Of a stretch of DNA of 64,000 nt, positions 25,497 to 35,925 are shown in pieces. The stretch covers positions 152,245-216,244 of the forward strand of contig DXCC01000017.1 in NCBI GenBank assembly GCA_019116245.1. Reading direction: 5' to 3'. A model generated the notes under the pieces. It saw only the letters and a list, made by a program, of their open reading frames with translations, made no database searches and was not told the origin of the DNA. The first letter of the stretch is position 1, and every line of letters begins with the position of its first letter. The stretch is from Candidatus Tidjanibacter faecipullorum (GTDB lineage Bacteria; Bacteroidota; Bacteroidia; Bacteroidales; Rikenellaceae). Position numbers and translations under genes: made by a program.

Positions 25497-25521
25497 GAAG
25501 CGTGTGGGGTGTTGGCGTGCG

Positions 25522-27534
25522 TTAGCGGTTGTTGTCGGTGGGGAGGAAGGAGTAGCGGTCGGAGTAGGCGAGCATCTGCTCGGCATACCCCGCCTGCGTC
25601 GTGCAGCGGATGTCGACGATGGCGCCCGAGGCGTCCGTGACGGGGGTGTAGGTCGGGTTTACGAAGCCGGCATAGGGACGGATGCCGAGACGGGCGTAGC
25701 GTTCGAGTACCTCGGCATGCAGCGCGGAGTCGACCCGGATGCCGTAGCGCTCTACCAGATCGCGTCCGGCCACGAAGTCGCCCTCCGACTTGATGCGCTG
25801 CACCTCGCGGAGCATGCGCCCGAAGATGGCGCGCAGGGCGTCGAAGTCGTTCACGACGAAATAGGTCTTTTCCTCCTCTACCACCTGTTCGATCACCCGC
25901 CCGGCGGCGCCCAGGTCGCAGGCCCAGCGGCCGATCAACTGGCGGTTGCGCATGTGGGCCTGCTCGATCTGCTTGCCCGGCGCGATGCGCGCCAGCTGGG
26001 TGAAGAGTCCGTTGGAGATGTAGGAGGCATATTCGGCCCGGGCCACATCGGCGTCGGGAACCAGTCCCAGTTCGATCAGTTTCGGATCGGCGGCATAGTA
26101 GAGGCCGAACAGGTCGGCGCGCGCCTCCTCCAGTACGGAGCCGTACTGTTTCAACTCGTCGCCCCGCACCCCCGGCGCCAGCTGTCCGGAGCCGTGGCCG
26201 AGGCATTCGTGCAGGTCGGTGTGGAGGTTGTCGGCCAGCGTGCCATAGCGGGCGATCCGCTCGCGGTCCTCGGCGCGGAGAATGAACTCCTCGAGGAATC
26301 CGTTGCCCTTGGCGTTCTCGGCGTAGGCGCGGGTGATGTTCTGGATGGTGACCGATTTGGAACCGTACGTCTTGCGGATCCAGTCGGCGTTGGGCAGGTT
26401 GATGCCGATCGGCGTGGCGGGGTAGTTGTCGCCGCCCAGCATGGCCGCGTTGATGACCTTGGCCGAAACGCCGCAGACCTTTTTCTTCTTGTATTTCTCC
26501 TGCACGGGCGAGTGATCCTCGAACCACTGGGCCTGTGCACTGACGGTTTCGGTGCGGCGGGTGGCCTCCTCGTCACGGAAATCGACCAGCGCTTCCCACG
26601 AAGCTTTGTAGCCCAGCGGGTCGCCGTAGGTCTCCGTGAAGCCGTTTACGAAATCGACCGCGCTCTCCGTATCCCGCACCCAGCGGATGCTGAACCGGTC
26701 GTAGCTCTTCAGGTCGCCCGTGCGGTAGAAGTAGATCAGCGTGTCGATCACCTCCCGCTGGGTGGGGGAGGCAACCGCAGCGGCCCGTTCGAGCCATTCG
26801 ACGATGCGCTCCAGCGCCGGCGAGTAGAGCCCTCCGATCCTCCAGACGCGCTCCTCGAGCGTGCCGTCGGCCCGTTTGACGAGCCGCGAGTTGAGCCCCA
26901 CCGAGACGGGCTCGGGGTCGTCGGCATCGGTCATGCGGCGGTAGAAGGCCTCGGCTTCGGCCTGCGTGACCCCGTCGTAGTAGTTCATGGCGGAGCCTGT
27001 CAGCAGATCCTCGCCCGCCGTGCGGCACTCCCGTACGGCGCAGAAGGCTGGGTCAAAGAGCACCCGGCGCACGATGGCCGTCACCTGTGCGCGCGAGCCG
27101 AAGTCGAGCGGCAGCGCCTCGTCGGGCAGGGCGGCCAGCCGGGCGTCGAACCATGCCTCGGAGAATTCGGGCACGAACTTGTCGCCCGCATAGTGGTGGT
27201 GGATGCCGTTGGCGAACCAGATCTTTTTTAAATATTTTTCAAAACCGAGCCATTCGGCGGTCTGCGGGTCGGCGGTCCCGGCGCGGTAGACGGCCTCGAG
27301 CGTGCGGCGCACGACGAGGTTGTAGCGGCAGTTCTGGTCGTAGAGTATGTCGCGTCCGCAGAGGGCGGCCTCGGAGAGGTAGTAGATCAGCTGTTTTTGG
27401 GGAAGGGGCAGCTGATCGAAGCCGGGTACGTCGTAGCGGAGCACCCGGATGTCGTCGAAGGCATCGACGGTCTGGCCGGCGGCGGAGCAGGGTTGCGGTG
27501 CCGGTGCGGCGTTATCGTGGAGTTGTCGTGTCAT
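25522..27534 (-). CDS. Dipeptidyl-peptidase III-like metallopeptidase (M49)
   Basis: HECLGHGSGQL zinc-site motif and EEARADLFGLYY helix. Confidence 0.85.
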   Translation of the reverse strand: MTRQLHDNAAPAPQPCSAAGQTVDAFDDIRVLRYDVPGFDQLPLPQKQLIYYLSEAALCGRDILYDQNCRYNLVVRRTLEAVYRAGTADPQTAEWLGFEKYLKKIWFANGIHHHYAGDKFVPEFSEAWFDARLAALPDEALPLDFGSRAQVTAIVRRVLFDPAFCAVRECRTAGEDLLTGSAMNYYDGVTQAEAEAFYRRMTDADDPEPVSVGLNSRLVKRADGTLEERVWRIGGLYSPALERIVEWLERAAAVASPTQREVIDTLIYFYRTGDLKSYDRFSIRWVRDTESAVDFVNGFTETYGDPLGYKASWEALVDFRDEEATRRTETVSAQAQWFEDHSPVQEKYKKKKVCGVSAKVINAAMLGGDNYPATPIGINLPNADWIRKTYGSKSVTIQNITRAYAENAKGNGFLEEFILRAEDRERIARYGTLADNLHTDLHECLGHGSGQLAPGVRGDELKQYGSVLEEARADLFGLYYAADPKLIELGLVPDADVARAEYASYISNGLFTQLARIAPGKQIEQAHMRNRQLIGRWACDLGAAGRVIEQVVEEEKTYFVVNDFDALRAIFGRMLREVQRIKSEGDFVAGRDLVERYGIRVDSALHAEVLERYARLGIRPYAGFVNPTYTPVTDASGAIVDIRCTTQAGYAEQMLAYSDRYSFLPTDNNR

Positions 27535-27656
27535 AACATGGAAGAGGGCCGGAGCGACCGGCCAACAGACAAAGATACGAAATAACGCCGGAAAACGGCA
27601 GGCCGGTATGCCCGCTACTAAAATAATGATAATGAAAGAAATTTACCGGGAATGAC

Positions 27657-27687
27657 TTGGCGCGACGGCAAAAAAGGTATATCTTTG
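27657..27687 (+). promoter_or_regulatory. rpsO promoter
   Basis: TTG (27657-27659) - 20 nt - TATCTTTG (27680-27687). Confidence 0.65.
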
Positions 27688-27692
27688 CGCCA

Positions 27693-27740
27693 CGCTTTGG
27701 TGTTACCCGGTAAGGCGGATGCATCGTAAAGCGGAACACT
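27693..27740 (+). promoter_or_regulatory. Candidate S15-responsive leader with crossed helices
   Basis: CGCTTT/AAAGCG (27693-27698/27728-27733) and GGTGTT/AACACT (27699-27704/27735-27740), ending 15 nt before the rpsO ATG. Confidence 0.5.
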
Positions 27741-27755
27741 AAATAAAATTTTAGT

Positions 27756-28028
27756 ATGAGCTATTTAACAGCTGAGAAGAAGCAGGAGCTTTTTGGACAG
27801 TACGGTACTTCGAAGACCGACACCGGTTCGCCTGAGAGCCAGATCGCGCTCTTTTCCTACCGTATCAACCACCTTACGGAACACTTGAAGAGCAATCGCC
27901 ACGACTACGGCACGCAGCGCGCGCTGCTGGGCCTGGTAGGTAAACGCCGCAAATTGCTCGATTATCTGAAAAAGGTGGATATCGAGCGTTACCGGTCTAT
28001 CGTGAAGGCGCTGAATCTCAGAAAATAG
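27756..28028 (+). CDS. rpsO: 30S ribosomal protein S15
   Basis: KTDTGSPESQIALFSYRINHLTEHLKSNRHDYGTQRALLGLVGKRRKLLDYLKK. Confidence 0.97.
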   Translation: MSYLTAEKKQELFGQYGTSKTDTGSPESQIALFSYRINHLTEHLKSNRHDYGTQRALLGLVGKRRKLLDYLKKVDIERYRSIVKALNLRK

Positions 28029-28053
28029 TACAGCTGCAAAAAAGGCTGAAGAC

Positions 28054-28098
28054 AAGCGAAGGCAATCGGAAGTCATTTTCGACATTGCCTTCGCTTTG
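28054..28098 (+). terminator. rpsO-pnp intergenic hairpin
   Basis: AAGCGAAGGCAAT...ATTGCCTTCGCTT; only a weak T-tract (TGCTT). Confidence 0.6.
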
Positions 28099-28136
28099 CT
28101 TAAGGAGAGAAGACACTTTTAGAAGGATAGAAAATA

Positions 28137-30347
28137 ATGTTGTACAACGAGACAGTGAAGGTCATCCCGATGGGGGATGGCCGCGAGATTACCATCTCGA
28201 CCGGAAAACTGGCCAAACAGGCCGACGGCGCCGTCGTGGTGAAGCAGGGTGATACCATGCTGCTGGCCACCGTGGTAGCCGCCAAGGATGCCAAACCCGA
28301 AACGGACTTCATGCCCCTTTCGGTGGAATACAAGGAAAAATACGCCGCTGCGGGCCGCTTCCCCGGAGGCTTCCTCAAACGGGAAGGCCGTCCGTCGGAC
28401 AGCGAGATCCTTGTGGCGCGACTCATAGATCGGGCCCTGCGTCCCCTCTTCCCGTCCGACTTCCACGCCGAAGTATTCGTGACGGTGAACCTCATCTCGG
28501 CCGACCGCGACATCCAGCCCGATGCGCTGGCCGGACTGGCCGCTTCGGCTGCTCTGGCCGTGTCGGACATCCCCTTCGGAGGCCCGATTTCGGAGGTGCG
28601 CGTAGCCCGTATCGACGGCAAGCTGGTGATCAACCCGACCTTCAGCGAGAACACCCGTGCCGACATCGACATCATGGTGGGTGCCACGATCGACAACATC
28701 CTGATGGTCGAGGGTGAGATGAACGAGGTGAGCGAGGCCGACATGCTGGAAGCCATCAAGTTCGCTCACGAGGAGATCAAGAAGCACTGCGCCGTGCAGA
28801 TCGAACTGATGAAGGAGCTGGGCAAGGATGTGAAACGCACCTACTGCCACGAGACGAACGACGAGGAACTCCGTCAGCTGGTCATCAAGGAGACCTACGA
28901 CAAGGTTTATGCCGTGGCTACCAGCGCATCGAGCAAGCACGAGCGTTCGGACAAGTTCGACGAGATCGAAGCCGAGTTCTGTACCCGGTTCACCGAGGAG
29001 GAGCTGGCCGAGAAACTGCCGCTCATCAAACGCTATTTCCACGACGAGGTGCTCAAGAAGGCGATGCGCCGCATGATCCTCGACGAGGGCAAACGGCTCG
29101 ACGGCCGCCGTACGGACGAGATCCGTCCCATCTGGTGCGAGGTGGGCTACCTGCCCTGCGCACACGGTTCGGCCATCTTCACCCGCGGCGAAACGCAGTC
29201 GCTGGCTACCGTAACGCTGGGTACGAAGCTCGACGAGAAGCAGATCGACCAGGTGCTTGTGCAGGGCAGCGAGCAGTTCGTGCTGCACTACAACTTCCCG
29301 CCCTTCTCGACCGGCGAGGCAAAGGCTGCCCGCAGCCTGTCGCGTCGTGAGATCGGTCACGGCAATCTGGCCTGGCGTGCGCTGAAGCCGATGGTGCCCG
29401 TCGGTGAGGAGAACCCCTATGCCGTACGCGTGGTTTCCGATATTCTGGAGTCGAACGGTTCGTCGTCGATGGCAACCGTCTGCGCCGGTACGCTGGCCCT
29501 GATGGATTCCGGTCTGAAACTCAAGAAGCCGGTTTCGGGTATCGCCATGGGTCTGATCTCCGATTCCGAATCGGACAAATATGCCATCCTTTCCGATATT
29601 CTCGGTGACGAGGACCACCTCGGCGACATGGACTTCAAGGTAGCCGGTACCCGCGACGGTATCACCGCCACCCAGATGGATATCAAGGTGGACGGCCTCT
29701 CCTACGAAGTGCTGGCCAAAGCCCTCGAGCAGGCTCGCGTAGGCCGCATGCATATTCTGGACAAGATCGTGGAGACGATTCCCGAGCCGCGTGCCGACTT
29801 CCGTCCCTTCGTGCCGCGTCTGGTGCAGATCACCATTCCGTCCGACTTCATCGGCGCCGTTATCGGCCCGGGTGGCAAGGTGATCCAGGATATTCAGAAA
29901 ACGACCGGTACGACGATCACCATTACCGAGGACGAGCAGAACAACAAGGGTCTGGTGGATATCTTCGGCGAAAACAAGGATGCGATCGACGCCGCACTGG
30001 CCCGTATCAAGGCGATCGTGGCCGTGCCCGAGGTGGGCGAGGTGTACAACGGCAAGATCCGTTCGATCGTCTCCTTTGGTGCCTTCGTCGAGATCCTGCC
30101 CGGCAAGGATGCCCTGCTGCACATCTCCGAGATCGACCACAAGCGGTTTGAGACGATGGAGGAGACCGGCCTCAAGGAGGGTGACATGATCGAGGTGAAG
30201 CTGATCGGCATGGATCCCAAGACCGGCAAGCTGAAACTCTCGCGCAAGGCACTGCTGCCGAAACCGGAGCATGCCGACAAGGGCGAGCGGAGCGAGCGTC
30301 CGGAAAAACGTGACAACCGTCACGAAAAACACGAGCGCAAGCATTAG
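28137..30347 (+). CDS. pnp: Polyribonucleotide nucleotidyltransferase
   Basis: RNase PH domains, KH ([28 protein letters not shown]) and S1 ([33 protein letters not shown]). Confidence 0.97.
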   Translation: MLYNETVKVIPMGDGREITISTGKLAKQADGAVVVKQGDTMLLATVVAAKDAKPETDFMPLSVEYKEKYAAAGRFPGGFLKREGRPSDSEILVARLIDRALRPLFPSDFHAEVFVTVNLISADRDIQPDALAGLAASAALAVSDIPFGGPISEVRVARIDGKLVINPTFSENTRADIDIMVGATIDNILMVEGEMNEVSEADMLEAIKFAHEEIKKHCAVQIELMKELGKDVKRTYCHETNDEELRQLVIKETYDKVYAVATSASSKHERSDKFDEIEAEFCTRFTEEELAEKLPLIKRYFHDEVLKKAMRRMILDEGKRLDGRRTDEIRPIWCEVGYLPCAHGSAIFTRGETQSLATVTLGTKLDEKQIDQVLVQGSEQFVLHYNFPPFSTGEAKAARSLSRREIGHGNLAWRALKPMVPVGEENPYAVRVVSDILESNGSSSMATVCAGTLALMDSGLKLKKPVSGIAMGLISDSESDKYAILSDILGDEDHLGDMDFKVAGTRDGITATQMDIKVDGLSYEVLAKALEQARVGRMHILDKIVETIPEPRADFRPFVPRLVQITIPSDFIGAVIGPGGKVIQDIQKTTGTTITITEDEQNNKGLVDIFGENKDAIDAALARIKAIVAVPEVGEVYNGKIRSIVSFGAFVEILPGKDALLHISEIDHKRFETMEETGLKEGDMIEVKLIGMDPKTGKLKLSRKALLPKPEHADKGERSERPEKRDNRHEKHERKH

Positions 30348-30392
30348 ACTGGTACAGTTTTTGCGGCACTTTCCAAACAATCTGATCGGTGT

Positions 30393-30428
30393 CAGACTGT
30401 CTTCCCCACCCGTGGGGAAGACAGTCTG
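30393..30428. terminator. Perfect 17-bp hairpin downstream of pnp, lacking a T-tract
   Basis: CAGACTGTCTTCCCCAC-CC-GTGGGGAAGACAGTCTG. Confidence 0.5.
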
Positions 30429-30565
30429 CATCGGTAAAGATTTCGTGCGGAAAATTATGCGCAATAGAAATATATGTTTATTTTTGCTTTACGTAACGTA
30501 TTCATGCGTTTGCGCAGAGCAATAAGAAACGAAGCGAAATAACTGTCTAAATACATTAATTAATT

Positions 30566-32257
30566 ATGAGAAGATTTGCTTATGTAGGCCTTGTGCTTAC
30601 GTCGATGATGATTCTGCTCGCCGGATGTAATCCGTACAACAGAATGCAGAAGAATGTCAGCAAGATCGAGGCAACTGCCAATCCCGAAGTGCTGACGCTG
30701 AAAGGCTCGACCGTCGAGGCCGACATCACCTACACCTTCCCGCCGAAGTATTTCTATGAGGAGATGATCTTGAAGGTAACGCCGGTACTCGTATTCGAGG
30801 ACGGTGAGATCGCCGGTACGCCGAAGTACTTCCAGGGCGAGGATGTTCGCGACAACTACACGCCCGTTTCGTGGAAAGAGGGCGGCGTATTCACCCAGAA
30901 GGTTGTTTTCCCGTACGATGAGCGCGCCGATCTGTCGACCCTCGTGCTGGTTGTTGAAGGCCGCACCGCTGACCAGTGCCGTCGCGACAAATTCAAATCG
31001 TTCGGCGAATTCGGTGAGGTTGCCGTAGCCAACGGTATCAGCACCGTTCAGTCGCTGGCCGACATGCCCTACATGGTGCTCATGGATCACAACTTCAAAC
31101 GCGTGAGAACGATCACCAGCGAGGCTGATCTCCACTATCTAATCAACAGCGCTACCGTTCGCAAGAACCAGCTCACCCAGGAGCAGATCAAACTCTTCGA
31201 GGACTTCGTTCGCGAGAACACCTCGGCCGAGGATGTGACGATGGGTACCGTATACGCCAAAGGTTACGCTTCGCCTGATGGTCCCGAGAAATTCAACCAG
31301 ACGCTGTCCGCAAAACGTAGCCAGACCGGTGAGAAGGCCATGCAGAAAGCCCTCAAGGGTGTGGATGTACAGTACGATGCCGCCGCTTACGGTGAGGACT
31401 GGGAAGGTTTCCGCGAGTTGGTTGAGGCTTCCGACATTCAGGACAAGGATCTGATTCTGCAGGTACTGTCGATGTACGAATCGTCCGCTCGTCGCGAGCA
31501 GGAGATCCGCAACCTGTCGGCCGTTTACACCGAACTGAAACAGAATATCCTGCCGCAGCTCCGTCGTACGCAGTTCGTTGCTTCCGCTGACGTAGTCGGC
31601 CTGAGCGACGAGGAGATCCTGGCTGCCGTTAAGGCCAACGACACTTCGCTCCGTCTGGACGAGATGCTCTACGGTGCAACGCTCGTAAAATGCCCGGCAG
31701 AGAAGGTCGCTATCTACAAGATGGCTGCTAAACAGTACAACGACGTTGCCGCTTACAACAACCTGGCCGTTGCACTGGTATGGGATGGTCAGATCGACGC
31801 TGCCAAAGAGGCCATCGATCAGGCTGCCCGTCTGAACGCCAACCCCACCGTAACGAACAACCTCGCTGCCATTGCCATCGCACAGGGTGATCTGGCAACC
31901 GCCAAGAAATACCTGGCCGGTCTGAACAGCGAAGAGGCTACGATGAACAAGGGTCTGGTTGCTCTGAAAGAGGGTGACTATGTTGCCGCTACCCGCGATC
32001 TGAAGGGTTACAACCTCGCCGTTGTTGAGGTGCTGAACGGTAACTACGCCAACGCCAAAGCCGCTCTGGGCAATGACAAATGCGCCGATGCAGACTATCT
32101 GCGTGCCATCATTGCCGTTCGCGAGGGTGACTGCCAGGGTGCTCTGAACTACCTGAGCGCTGCAATCGATCAGAAACCGGAACTCGCCGAGGCTGCTGCG
32201 AACAACATCGAGTTCGCTCCGCTCTTCGAGAACCCCGAATTCCTGGCTCTGATGTAG
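30566..32257 (+). CDS. TPR-containing lipoprotein with OmpA-like segment
   Basis: MRRFAYVGLVLTSMMILLAGCNP lipobox; GYASPDGPEKFNQTLSAKRSQTGEKAMQKAL OmpA-like; C-terminal TPR-like repeats. Confidence 0.75.
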   Translation: MRRFAYVGLVLTSMMILLAGCNPYNRMQKNVSKIEATANPEVLTLKGSTVEADITYTFPPKYFYEEMILKVTPVLVFEDGEIAGTPKYFQGEDVRDNYTPVSWKEGGVFTQKVVFPYDERADLSTLVLVVEGRTADQCRRDKFKSFGEFGEVAVANGISTVQSLADMPYMVLMDHNFKRVRTITSEADLHYLINSATVRKNQLTQEQIKLFEDFVRENTSAEDVTMGTVYAKGYASPDGPEKFNQTLSAKRSQTGEKAMQKALKGVDVQYDAAAYGEDWEGFRELVEASDIQDKDLILQVLSMYESSARREQEIRNLSAVYTELKQNILPQLRRTQFVASADVVGLSDEEILAAVKANDTSLRLDEMLYGATLVKCPAEKVAIYKMAAKQYNDVAAYNNLAVALVWDGQIDAAKEAIDQAARLNANPTVTNNLAAIAIAQGDLATAKKYLAGLNSEEATMNKGLVALKEGDYVAATRDLKGYNLAVVEVLNGNYANAKAALGNDKCADADYLRAIIAVREGDCQGALNYLSAAIDQKPELAEAAANNIEFAPLFENPEFLALM

Positions 32258-32275
32258 TCCGGTAAGCGACAGTTA

Positions 32276-32315
32276 CGAAAGGGTGTCATCCGTTACGGGT
32301 GACACCCTTTCTGTG
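32276..32315 (+). terminator. Intrinsic terminator
   Basis: AAAGGGTGTCAT...GTGACACCCTTT followed by CTGTGTT. Confidence 0.65.
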
Positions 32316-32618
32316 TTCATACCGGACGGCGGGGAAAGTGTCCGGTTCTCGCGGCCGAGCTTTGGGGTAGGGTGGCGGAGCCCGTATGGGGGTCCGGTGC
32401 TGTGCGGATCCTGCCAGTCGGCCGGGGGTGGACGATTGCCGCCTGGCAGGATGGCAGGGCATGGATGTCAGATCATGGATCGGATGAGGAGACGCGGACG
32501 GCTGTCAGGTGGAACAATCGGGAACAAAAGATGGCTAATTCGCTTATTGAAAGGGGTGTTTGCTGTTCCGTGACGTGGCTTTTTGCGTATCTTTGTAAGC
32601 TTTAGCAAACAAGTTGTC

Positions 32619-34373
32619 ATGACGCAGCCCTCTCCCCGGGATTATACCCGATATGCCTTTTATGTCAGTGCACTGGTGATCGTCTTCCTGGTGTGCGTTT
32701 CGTTCGTGCCGGGATTCCATGTGGGATCGCTGACCATCAAGCGGGCCAATATCCTCTCCGATGTAGTGACGTTCCGCGAGGATATGCAGTCGCTGCTCTC
32801 GTCCGAGGATCTGCTCGATACGTCGTTTGTCGAGGAGGTCGATGCGGCGAACGGCGCGGTGCAGGAGGAGCCTGCCGCGGCCGAAGCGGTGCCGGTCGCC
32901 GATACGGTGGCCGTGCAACCGACCGATCCGAACCTGCTGACGGTGCCTGTCATTGCCGATACGACGATTGTTCAGATCGAGGATTTCAGTCCGGACGAAC
33001 AGATGCTGGCGCGCTTCTATCATGCGCTGGCGTACGAAACGGGCAGCCGGCCCGTGCGCATTGCCGTGCTGGGCGACTCGTTCATCGAGGCGGACATCAT
33101 TACGGCCGATCTGCGCGAACAGTTGCAGGTGGCCTATGGCGGACGGGGGGTCGGCTTCGTTCCCTTCTCCACGCCCCTGTCGAAATATCGCGGTACCGTG
33201 TCGCACACCCACGAAGGGTGGACGGACTACAACCTCATCAAGCGCAAGAGCGTGCCGGAAGCGTACAAGAATCGTTTCTTCGTGTCGGGCATGCTCTCCG
33301 TGCCGGCCGACGGCGCCTATACGCAGTACAAGGGCGTACAGTTCCGCAAACGGATCGAGCAGAGCAACACGGCAACGCTCTTTTTCCGCAATGGCGGCGA
33401 TACGGAGCTGACCGTGACGGTGAACGATGCTCCGGCCCGCAGTTACCGTTTGCCGGCCGAGGAGCGGGTGCAGTGTCTGTCGGTCGAGACGGTGGAGGAT
33501 ATCGCCTCGCTGCGCATTGACGTGGCCCATCCCGAGGAGTTCATCGGTTACGGTGTCGTGATGGAGGACAGCGTCGGCGTGAGTGTCCACAACTATTCGG
33601 TGCGCAGCAACAGCGGTCTGGCCCTGTTGGGAACCGACTATGAGACCAACCGGCAGATGAACGACTATCTGCCCTACGATATGGTGATCCTCCAGTATGG
33701 CCTGAACGCCATGTCGCCCGACGTGATGGATTATGGCTATTACGGCAAGCAGCTGGTCAAGATCATCTCCTATATCCAGCGCTGCTTCCCCGAAAGTGCG
33801 GTGGTGGTAATGAGCGTCGGCGACCGCAGCACGATGCAGAACGGTACGGCCGTGACGATGCCGGCCGTCCATGCCATGCTGCAGACGCAGGAGGCGGCGG
33901 CCCGGGCCTGCGGCGTGGGCTTCTGGAATACCTACAAGGCGATGGGAGGCGACAATTCGATGCCCAAGTTTGTGGAACGCCACTGGGCGGCCAAGGACTA
34001 TACCCACATCGGCTATCCGGGCGGCAAATACATTGCCGAGCAGTTCGTCCGGTTCCTCAATGCGGCCGTGGCCAGTGTCCGCCAGCAGGATGCCGAACGG
34101 CAGCGGATCGAAGAGCAGCGCGCACGTATCGAGGCGGAGCGTGCGGCCTACGACCTGTCGGACGTGGCGATCGACGAGGGCCGGGAGGAGGACTACGGCG
34201 AACTGTGGAGCGTGCGGCCGACCGGGGAGGCGGAGGCGGACACGACGGCCGGCCGTCGGCCGGAGCGCGGGAAGGCGGAGCAGGATACGCTGGCCGGAGA
34301 ACATTCCCGCCGCCGCGGTCCTGAAGATGTCCGGACGGCGGCGGAACAGCCGGCCGACAGCGTGAACATGTAA
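32619..34373 (+). CDS. Membrane-anchored SGNH/GDSL-hydrolase-like protein
   Basis: N-terminal TM; RIAVLGDSFIEADIIT ... MVILQYGLNAMSPD ... HWAAKDYTHIGYPGGKYIAEQF (SGNH block layout); upstream of MBOAT. Confidence 0.8.
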   Translation: MTQPSPRDYTRYAFYVSALVIVFLVCVSFVPGFHVGSLTIKRANILSDVVTFREDMQSLLSSEDLLDTSFVEEVDAANGAVQEEPAAAEAVPVADTVAVQPTDPNLLTVPVIADTTIVQIEDFSPDEQMLARFYHALAYETGSRPVRIAVLGDSFIEADIITADLREQLQVAYGGRGVGFVPFSTPLSKYRGTVSHTHEGWTDYNLIKRKSVPEAYKNRFFVSGMLSVPADGAYTQYKGVQFRKRIEQSNTATLFFRNGGDTELTVTVNDAPARSYRLPAEERVQCLSVETVEDIASLRIDVAHPEEFIGYGVVMEDSVGVSVHNYSVRSNSGLALLGTDYETNRQMNDYLPYDMVILQYGLNAMSPDVMDYGYYGKQLVKIISYIQRCFPESAVVVMSVGDRSTMQNGTAVTMPAVHAMLQTQEAAARACGVGFWNTYKAMGGDNSMPKFVERHWAAKDYTHIGYPGGKYIAEQFVRFLNAAVASVRQQDAERQRIEEQRARIEAERAAYDLSDVAIDEGREEDYGELWSVRPTGEAEADTTAGRRPERGKAEQDTLAGEHSRRRGPEDVRTAAEQPADSVNM

Positions 34374-34396
34374 GCAACCTGACAAGCGAGCCATCG

Positions 34397-35899
34397 GTGA
34401 TGAATACGTTTTCCGGCATAGTGGAGCAGATCGGGCGGTTGTTCCGGTACGATCCGGTCAATCCGATGATTTTCAGCAGCGGGTTCTTCCTGTTCCTGTT
34501 TGCCGGATTCGCCTTTTTCTACGGATTCATGCGGCGGACGCCCCTGCTGCGCATGATCTACGTGGCGCTCTTCTCGACCTATTTCTACTACAAGACGGGC
34601 GGCTGGTACATCCTGCTGCTGTTGGCTGTCTCCGTCTCCGATTTTCTGATCGGGCGGGCGCTGGCCCGTACGGAGAACCGGCGGGGCAGACAGGCGCTGG
34701 TGGCGCTGAGCGTGCTGATCAACCTCGGCATGCTGGCCTACTTCAAATATACGAACCTCTTTATCGGCATCGTCAATGACCTCTCGGGGACAACGATTTT
34801 CGATTTTCAGGAGATCTTCCTGCCGGTCGGCATCTCGTTCTTCGTCTTCCAGTCGATGAGCTACACGATCGACATCTACCGGCGTCAGCTGGAGCCGCTC
34901 ACCTGCTGGCTCGACTACTACTTCTACCTCTCCTTCTTCCCGCAGCTGGTGGCGGGCCCCATCGTGCGCGCCCGCGACTTCCTGCCCCAGATCCGGCAGA
35001 ATCCCCTCACCGTCACGCGCGAGATGTTCGGGCGGGGCATTTTCCTGATCATGATCGGTCTGATCAAGAAGGCGATCATCTCGGACTACATCAGCGTCAA
35101 TTTCGTCGACCGGGTGTTCGACAACCCGATGCTCTACAGCGGTTTCGAGAACCTGATGGGCGTCTATGGCTATGCCCTGCAGATCTACTGCGACTTCTCG
35201 GGCTACTCCGACATGGCCATCGGCATCGCCCTGCTGCTCGGCTTCCGCTTCCCCAAGAACTTCGACTCACCCTACAAGTCGGCCACCGTTACCGAGTTCT
35301 GGCACCGCTGGCACATCTCCCTGTCGACCTGGCTGAAGGATTACCTCTACATTTCGCTCGGCGGCAACCGCAAGGGACGGCTGCGCACCTACGTGAACCT
35401 GATCCTCACCATGCTGCTCGGCGGACTGTGGCACGGCGCCTCGCTGCGCTTCATGCTGTGGGGCGGCTACCACGGCGTGCTACTCGCCCTGCACAAGGGG
35501 ACCATGGCTCTCTTCCCGCGCATGAAACCCGTCGGGGAGTCGATGAAGCGGGGATGGCGTGCCCTGGGCATTCTGGTGACCTTTCACCTGGTCTGCCTGG
35601 GCTGGATCTTCTTCCGGGCACGCGACGTGGAGACGGGACGGATGGTGATCGAGCAGATTTTCACCAATTTCGACCCGTCGCTGATTGCCGGGGTGGCATC
35701 CGGCTACTGGCCTGTGATGGCCATGATGGGGGTGGGGTATGTGACCCATTTCATTCCGCAGCGGTGGCAGGATCGCGTGTGCGGCGCCGTGATGCGCAGC
35801 TCGCTGGTGGGGTGTGCCCTGCTGCTGGCGCTGATCATCTGGGTCGTCATGCAGGTGAAGTCGGCCAACATCCAGCCCTTCATCTATTTCCAGTTCTGA
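34397..35899 (+). CDS. MBOAT family O-acyltransferase (AlgI/DltB-like)
   Basis: PVGISFFVFQSMSYTIDIYRRQ...QLVAGPIVRARDFLPQI...FWHRWHISLSTWLKDYLYISLGGNRKG...LLGGLWHGASLRFMLWGGYHG. Confidence 0.95.
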   Translation: MMNTFSGIVEQIGRLFRYDPVNPMIFSSGFFLFLFAGFAFFYGFMRRTPLLRMIYVALFSTYFYYKTGGWYILLLLAVSVSDFLIGRALARTENRRGRQALVALSVLINLGMLAYFKYTNLFIGIVNDLSGTTIFDFQEIFLPVGISFFVFQSMSYTIDIYRRQLEPLTCWLDYYFYLSFFPQLVAGPIVRARDFLPQIRQNPLTVTREMFGRGIFLIMIGLIKKAIISDYISVNFVDRVFDNPMLYSGFENLMGVYGYALQIYCDFSGYSDMAIGIALLLGFRFPKNFDSPYKSATVTEFWHRWHISLSTWLKDYLYISLGGNRKGRLRTYVNLILTMLLGGLWHGASLRFMLWGGYHGVLLALHKGTMALFPRMKPVGESMKRGWRALGILVTFHLVCLGWIFFRARDVETGRMVIEQIFTNFDPSLIAGVASGYWPVMAMMGVGYVTHFIPQRWQDRVCGAVMRSSLVGCALLLALIIWVVMQVKSANIQPFIYFQF

Positions 35900-35925
35900 T
35901 ACATTATTAAAAAAATTCAATAAAC

